A stretch of DNA of 64,000 nucleotides from Candidatus Peregrinibacteria bacterium HGW-Peregrinibacteria-1 (GTDB lineage Bacteria > Patescibacteriota > Gracilibacteria > UBA1369 > LOWO2-01-FULL-3): contig PGYE01000001.1 in NCBI GenBank assembly GCA_002839505.1, forward strand, positions 62,001-126,000, read 5' to 3'. Below are positions 59,955 to 64,000 of the stretch, piece by piece. Every line of letters starts with the position of its first letter. The stretch's first letter is position 1. The notes beneath the pieces were generated by a model. That model was not told the DNA's origin, did no database searches, and was given only the letters and a program-made list of their open reading frames with translations. A program made the position numbers and the translations under genes.

Positions 59955-59982
59955 TATTATAACACAATTTCCTAAAAAAGCA
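59955..59982 (-). promoter_or_regulatory. Promoter of the ~265-nt RNA
   Basis: Minus strand: TTGCTT (59982-59977), 16-bp spacer, perfect TATAAT (59960-59955). Confidence 0.75.
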
Positions 59983-60068
59983 AACACCTTATTTAACTTT
60001 TCCTCCATTTAAAGTTTTGCTTGCCTAAAACACATCTTTTTTCTACTATGCCCCCGTCAATTACATAT

Positions 60069-60145
60069 GTGCCCGTAGCTCAGCTGGATAGAGCATCAGC
60101 TTGCGGAGCTGGAGGTCACAGGTTCAAATCCTGTCGGGCACACCA
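60069..60145 (+). tRNA. tRNA-Arg (anticodon GCG)
   Basis: Acceptor stem GTGCCCG/CGGGCAC (60069-60075, 60135-60141), D-arm with AGCTGGATAGAGC, anticodon stem CAGCT/AGCTG around loop TTGCGGA, T-loop TTCAAAT, discriminator A and encoded CCA. Anticodon GCG reads CGC/CGU; most bacteria instead use ACG modified to inosine. Confidence 0.95.
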
Positions 60146-60168
60146 TTAAAAACCCCCGTTCACCCAAA

Positions 60169-62400
60169 TTACTCCTTGCGTACACCTTTAAATATCCTAC
60201 TTTTCTCTTTTTTCACAAAGTCCTCTATTACTTTCAGTCTATTTTTATGAGAAGTTGGCGAAAAGGTTGGATCCTCTGGTATCGTAATCCTCACACACCT
60301 CTCTGCCCCCCTTTCAAACTCTGTAAAACTCAAGCCCTTCACTCCGATCAGATTCGGTGCCGCCCAAGCCATAACATGCGTATTTTCATTATAAGAATTA
60401 CCAGCCTCAAAAGGAACATTCACCACCCCTAAATCTTCCTTCCCCAAAAACACTCGCACCGCCTTTTCTCTTCTCGCAAACAGTGAAAGTGTCATCATAG
60501 GTAACAGTCGATCTCCCAATGCTACCAAATCTGCATCCGGAATATTCAAAGGACAATTATCGTCCAACACCCTTAAAGCTCCATATTTCGTGCTCGACAG
60601 TATTTCTTCAACAGATTGCCCCTTTTTTAACTCCTCAAAGAAAGAATACATATTCTCCAATCTTCCAATATCACCGCTATAAGCCTTCACAAAAGAATGA
60701 ATCTCCGACTTAGCCTTGAAACTATCCTCAAAGAACGCCATATAAAAATCTCCACCAAAACTATCAATAAAATCTTCCACCGAATCATATACCGACCACA
60801 CACCCACGCCATAAACATCACTATAATTCTTTTCGTCTACCCCGACCTGCTCCCTCTTGCTCTTAATCACACCTCCCAATACATCCTCAAATGCCGATCG
60901 ATACTTTTTTTGAACTAACAGCTTTTCATCCTCATCAAAAATTTCACAAAACACCTTCGCCGCCGCCTGCTTCATCTTCACAACATCAAGATCAGTGTTT
61001 TTACCAGGAACAAAGACCAAATAGTGACGGAAATCTTTCTGCCCCTCCGGAACATTAAACCTTTTAACATCTTTTTTTGTTCGCATTGAATGCCGATGCC
61101 CAACTGGAATCAAATCAATTGAAAAATCTCGACCATACTTCAAATCTTGACCACTCATCTCAACCTCAAGCCTACCAACAAAATCATCAATAAAGGACTC
61201 TGGCAATGTTTCCTCATCCGCTGAATGATAAGTATCAAGCCATCCCGTTGAAAGCTTTTGCCGATGCCCAATGTCATCAAAATAAAAATAATCCTTCATC
61301 TGATTCAAAAGCAATTTCATTCTCAACTTTTGAAAAAACAAATAGAAAACCATCAAAGTCTCTCCCAAAATCTTTTCACTCCTCGTCGACTTCATATTAT
61401 CCAAGCGATCCCCTCCAAATTTAATTAACAGCACCGATATTACAGCCAAAATCTCCTTAATATCAGACTTCAATAAAAGATTATTAAGCAACCTAACTGT
61501 CTCCCGCATACGATTCCCTCCCCTCTTGGTGAGCATATCCACCGCTTCCCCAACACTAATAGTCTGTTCATGTCCCCCCTCCATCAAACTCCTATCCAAA
61601 TAATCTTCAAATTTCCCCAACTCTTCAACAACTAAATCACTATTTCTATCAAGCATTCCCCTTTTATCCTTACTCAACACATCATCTATCCCTCCCTGCT
61701 TTTTTTCTCTCAATAAAAACGCATCCAATTCCTCTTCATCAGCATTCAATACCGCCACAATACCCTCATTAAAATCCTCCTTCGTATCATGCAGCACCCC
61801 CACCAACAAACTCTGGATATCAATAAATCTCAACTTTCGGACCAGACAGTTAATGCTCGTCCTCACAACATGATACACATAATCGCGCAAATTTCCGTCT
61901 TCATCAAATTCACCTCTGCGCTTAGCACCATAATGAACAAAAAAAGCATGATAAGCAGTCTCTCTCAAAAGCTTCTCCCAATTATCAACTAGCTTACCCT
62001 TTCTCAAAAGTTTCGCCTGCTCGATTATTGGCTTAATAGACAATAAATGTTCATCCAAATACTCTGAAAACACTCTTAATCTTTCCTTAAAATGATTCTT
62101 CGCCCCTTCATGAGAAAAAAAAGCTTTATCCAATAGTCCCAAATCCGCCGCAAACCCATTAAAAAACTTCACAGTATTACCAATACTAGCTTTGTTTGAA
62201 AACTCTTTATCCGCCAGCAGAAATTCAAATCCTTGAGGATTCTGTTTTTCAATTGTCGAATCCACCAAAAGATGAACCAAATTCCGATCATTCTGCACAA
62301 TAGCATCAGCCTCTTCAACTTCTAAAGAACTCGCTTTTGCAGCCTTTGAAATACCATCCGCCCGATTATCTACTTTCGAATCACTCTTTAAGTCCCTCAT
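60169..62400 (-). CDS. Large protein with RelA/SpoT-type HD hydrolase domain
   Basis: 743 residues. Residues about 130-340 show the (p)ppGpp hydrolase pattern of RSH proteins: a metal-site His in LRDYVYHVVR (His177), HDTKED (His204, Asp205, Glu208, Asp209) and LLIKFGGDRLDNMKS (Asp331, Asn335). No RelA-type synthetase motif, TGS or ACT domain follows. The C-terminal ~400 residues are unrecognised and include a hydrophobic-poor, charged region. It may degrade (p)ppGpp or a related nucleotide. Its own upstream region lacks a clear promoter by eye. Composition is AT-richer than the flanks. Confidence 0.75.
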   Translation of the reverse strand: MRDLKSDSKVDNRADGISKAAKASSLEVEEADAIVQNDRNLVHLLVDSTIEKQNPQGFEFLLADKEFSNKASIGNTVKFFNGFAADLGLLDKAFFSHEGAKNHFKERLRVFSEYLDEHLLSIKPIIEQAKLLRKGKLVDNWEKLLRETAYHAFFVHYGAKRRGEFDEDGNLRDYVYHVVRTSINCLVRKLRFIDIQSLLVGVLHDTKEDFNEGIVAVLNADEEELDAFLLREKKQGGIDDVLSKDKRGMLDRNSDLVVEELGKFEDYLDRSLMEGGHEQTISVGEAVDMLTKRGGNRMRETVRLLNNLLLKSDIKEILAVISVLLIKFGGDRLDNMKSTRSEKILGETLMVFYLFFQKLRMKLLLNQMKDYFYFDDIGHRQKLSTGWLDTYHSADEETLPESFIDDFVGRLEVEMSGQDLKYGRDFSIDLIPVGHRHSMRTKKDVKRFNVPEGQKDFRHYLVFVPGKNTDLDVVKMKQAAAKVFCEIFDEDEKLLVQKKYRSAFEDVLGGVIKSKREQVGVDEKNYSDVYGVGVWSVYDSVEDFIDSFGGDFYMAFFEDSFKAKSEIHSFVKAYSGDIGRLENMYSFFEELKKGQSVEEILSSTKYGALRVLDDNCPLNIPDADLVALGDRLLPMMTLSLFARREKAVRVFLGKEDLGVVNVPFEAGNSYNENTHVMAWAAPNLIGVKGLSFTEFERGAERCVRITIPEDPTFSPTSHKNRLKVIEDFVKKEKSRIFKGVRKE

Positions 62401-62601
62401 TTTAACAAATACAACAAATATTTATTTAAGCAAGCTAGGTACTATAAAATCACTTTTGCTTGTTTTTGTCAACAAAAATGCGCACTATTAAACGACAAAG
62501 TCCAGCCTGAAAAAAGAGTAATTATAAAGGTTTTTGATTGCCAAGAAGCATAAAATCATTAAAATAGAACCATTCAATTAGTTATTTCTTAAATAAAGCC
62601 T

Positions 62602-63084
62602 ATGAAAACCAAACTAATTTTAGCTTTATCATTTAGTGCCATCGCCCTCTCTGCCTGTGGCGGAGCTAGCAGCAGCGATGCACCTATGATCACCTTCAAC
62701 TGCCCAGTTGATTACACTTGTACCGTTAATGACCCTGAAACCGGTAACACTGACTTCTACAGTTTGTCAGGATTCGGAGGAATGACTATGGGACCTTTGG
62801 TAACTGCTGACGCGATGAGAGATGCAGAAACCATGGAAGAGGCAAAAATCAAAATTGTTGACCAATTCCAAGTTCCACAAGCAGAAATATCTCTTGAAGG
62901 AAGCGCTGCAAACGGAAGACCTTACATCGTATTCCCATCACAAAACAATCCTGGTCAAACAACTTATGTTGAATTGCACCAAAACGGTGACTACTTCTTC
63001 GGATGTACTCTATCAGGCGTAGTAAGTGCACCTTCAGAAATCCAAGAAGCTGGAGAAGCAGCTTGCAGCAATATGAATTCTTAA
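62602..63084 (+). CDS. Small lipoprotein
   Basis: 160 residues. Signal peptide with lipobox LSAC (Cys19) followed by Gly-Gly and a Ser-rich linker. The mature part has two CPVDYTC-like cysteines early and two near the end (FFGCTL, EAACSN), so two disulfides are possible. No family recognised. Codon use is markedly different from the C-ending bias of other plus-strand genes (many T/A-ending codons, GGA, ACT, GCA), which could reflect high expression or recent acquisition. Confidence 0.8.
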   Translation: MKTKLILALSFSAIALSACGGASSSDAPMITFNCPVDYTCTVNDPETGNTDFYSLSGFGGMTMGPLVTADAMRDAETMEEAKIKIVDQFQVPQAEISLEGSAANGRPYIVFPSQNNPGQTTYVELHQNGDYFFGCTLSGVVSAPSEIQEAGEAACSNMNS

Positions 63085-63116
63085 TTGAATCATAGTTCGC
63101 AAAATTTGCAAACTAC

Positions 63117-63150
63117 CAAAAGACCTTCCCGCAAGCGGGAAGGTCTTTTT
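63117..63150. terminator. Bidirectional terminator between the lipoprotein and rpe
   Basis: Perfect 11-bp stem AGACCTTCCCG/CGGGAAGGTCT (63121-63131, 63136-63146) with loop CAAG, A-run before and T-run after. It serves both converging genes. Confidence 0.93.
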
Positions 63151-63173
63151 AAAATCCTCAACAATCATAACCT

Positions 63174-63809
63174 CTAAGCAAAACTCCTTTTCAGTAATTC
63201 CACTCGCTCCAAGGGATCATCCGCCCCATATATATAACTCCCCGCAATCAACAAGTTTGCCCCAGCCTCAATACAAACCTTCGCGGTCTCCGCATTAATC
63301 CCACCATCCACACCAATATCCCCCTCAAAACCGTGCGCCCTTAACTCCTTAATCTTAGGCATCATATCCTCCATAAACTCTTGCCCCCCAAACCCCGGCT
63401 CAACCGTCATAATCAAAACCTCATCCAAAACATCCAACACCTCAAAAATCGACTCCACCGGAGTACTCGGCTTAATCGAAACCCCCGGCAACGCCCCCAA
63501 ATCTACAATCTTTCCCAGTAAACCTCTCAAATCATCAGTCGCCTCCGCATGAACAATAATACGATCCCCTCCGGCTCTGATAAAATCCTCAACATACTTC
63601 TCTGGATTCTCAATCATCAAATGCACATCCAAAAACAAACCTTTATCTATCCACTTCATCACCGGCGCCCCAAAACTAATATTTGGCACAAAATGACCGT
63701 CCATCACATCAATATGAAACAACTCCACCTTATCTCTCAACAAATCTATCTGCTCATTCAAGCGACCAAAATCTGCCGACAATATCGAAGGGGCCAACTT
63801 GTATTTCAT
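63174..63809 (-). CDS. rpe: Ribulose-phosphate 3-epimerase
   Basis: 211 residues, TIM barrel. PSILSADF at the start, HIDVMDGHFVPNISFG with metal-binding His and Asp, MTVEPGFGGQEFM and VDGGIN near the end. Interconverts ribulose-5-phosphate and xylulose-5-phosphate. It follows rpiB by 20 bp; the two form a pentose phosphate operon. Confidence 0.96.
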   Translation of the reverse strand: MKYKLAPSILSADFGRLNEQIDLLRDKVELFHIDVMDGHFVPNISFGAPVMKWIDKGLFLDVHLMIENPEKYVEDFIRAGGDRIIVHAEATDDLRGLLGKIVDLGALPGVSIKPSTPVESIFEVLDVLDEVLIMTVEPGFGGQEFMEDMMPKIKELRAHGFEGDIGVDGGINAETAKVCIEAGANLLIAGSYIYGADDPLERVELLKRSFA

Positions 63810-63829
63810 ATTTGTTTAGTAAGTTAACC

Positions 63830-64000
63830 TTAAAATATATCAATTTTATTAACTCTCCTCACTCTACGCTCCTCGCCCGACTCAAAATCCGTAGTCAAAA
63901 ATTTATCCATAATCGGCTTCATTTCCTCAAAAGTATTAAGGCGCGCCCCCATCGTCAAAACATTGGCGTCATTATGAAGCCTCGCCTGCTCCGCCAAATA
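63830..64000 (-). CDS. rpiB: Ribose-5-phosphate isomerase B, C-terminal part
   Basis: The last 56 residues are in the window; the start lies beyond the edge. RLHNDANVLTMGAR is the RpiB signature (HNDANVL), and the tail FESGEERRVRRVNKI matches the family end. Interconverts ribose-5-phosphate and ribulose-5-phosphate, the substrate of Rpe encoded directly downstream. Confidence 0.92.
   Translation of the reverse strand, partial: YLAEQARLHNDANVLTMGARLNTFEEMKPIMDKFLTTDFESGEERRVRRVNKIDIF

Noticed and set aside
1-64000. Alternative genetic code (TGA as glycine)
   Set aside because: Several genes with clear family ends stop at TGA (for example the 459-residue protein gene at 30004 and the 773-residue protein gene at 44217), and no conserved protein is interrupted by in-frame TGA.
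1-64000. CRISPR array, prophage, integrative element or rRNA operon
   Set aside because: No regularly spaced short repeats, no integrase, transposase, capsid or tail genes and no rRNA sequence were seen. tRNA-Ser and tRNA-Arg are not followed by repeated 3' ends.

Overview
The window looks like a chromosomal segment of a small-genome, Patescibacteria/CPR-type bacterium; a Peregrinibacteria-like lineage is my best guess, at modest confidence. The grounds are TGA used as an ordinary stop (which argues against the Gracilibacteria/Absconditabacteria code), almost no Shine-Dalgarno sequences with promoters close to start codons, a mixed set of housekeeping genes and unfamiliar proteins, and a strong strand bias (plus strand rich in C and A over nearly all 64 kb, so the minus strand is probably the leading strand). 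MsrA/MsrB, superoxide dismutase, an oxygen-dependent (class Ic) and an oxygen-sensitive (class III) ribonucleotide reductase indicate an organism that meets both oxic and anoxic conditions. I see no rRNA, CRISPR array, transposase, integrase or phage module.

Layout. 0-0.6 kb: msrB end and msrA. 0.6-1.2 kb: a ~540-nt stand-alone non-coding RNA on the minus strand. 1.4-3.8 kb: exonuclease fused to a decayed DinG-like helicase. 3.8-11.7 kb: metal and redox block (VIT1-like transporter, TroABCD-type Mn/Zn ABC transporter with a DtxR-domain permease, glutamate dehydrogenase, MntR-like regulator, YaaA, Mn-type SOD). 11.7-18.5 kb: small membrane proteins, LemA, YajQ, tRNA-Ser, two DUF4256-like proteins, PyrD. 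18.6-21.7 kb: a class III RNR operon in which the glycyl radical domain is on a separate small protein fused to a glutaredoxin-like domain. 21.7-26.8 kb: repeats, unknown proteins, a MATCAP-like (DUF1704) metallopeptidase, a Ca2+/cation exchanger. 26.9-31.7 kb: AT-richer accessory stretch with an O-antigen ligase-like protein and a two-gene operon preceded by a textbook ribosome-mediated attenuator (leader peptide with Phe-Tyr-Phe-Trp-Phe-Phe). 31.7-44.2 kb: PhnA-like protein, kinase/nucleotidyltransferase fusion plus class III aminotransferase, surface and lipoproteins, CorC-type protein, ATP-grasp ligase, large peptidase-like protein. 44.3-48.3 kb: class Ic nrdAB. 48.4-50.8 kb: small flavin electron-transfer module (ApbE, FMN-binding lipoprotein, RnfD-like protein). 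50.8-53.6 kb: duplicated coiled-coil genes with a palindromic repeat. 54-64 kb: site-2 protease, UvrB, ABC-2 exporter, inositol-phosphatase-like enzyme, a second non-coding RNA, tRNA-Arg, an RSH-type HD protein, a lipoprotein, rpe and rpiB.

How it fits together. Manganese recurs: a TroA-type binding protein, a likely MntR, a Mn-type SOD and a tyrosine-less R2 subunit of the Mn/Fe type. Both RNR operons carry paired NrdR-like boxes 32 bp apart over the promoter, so they are probably co-regulated by an NrdR encoded elsewhere. The most unusual items are the split NrdD, the aromatic-codon attenuator in front of an unrecognised operon, two unassigned structured RNAs with complete promoter/terminator signals, and a MITE-like repeat family whose hairpins show compensatory base changes.
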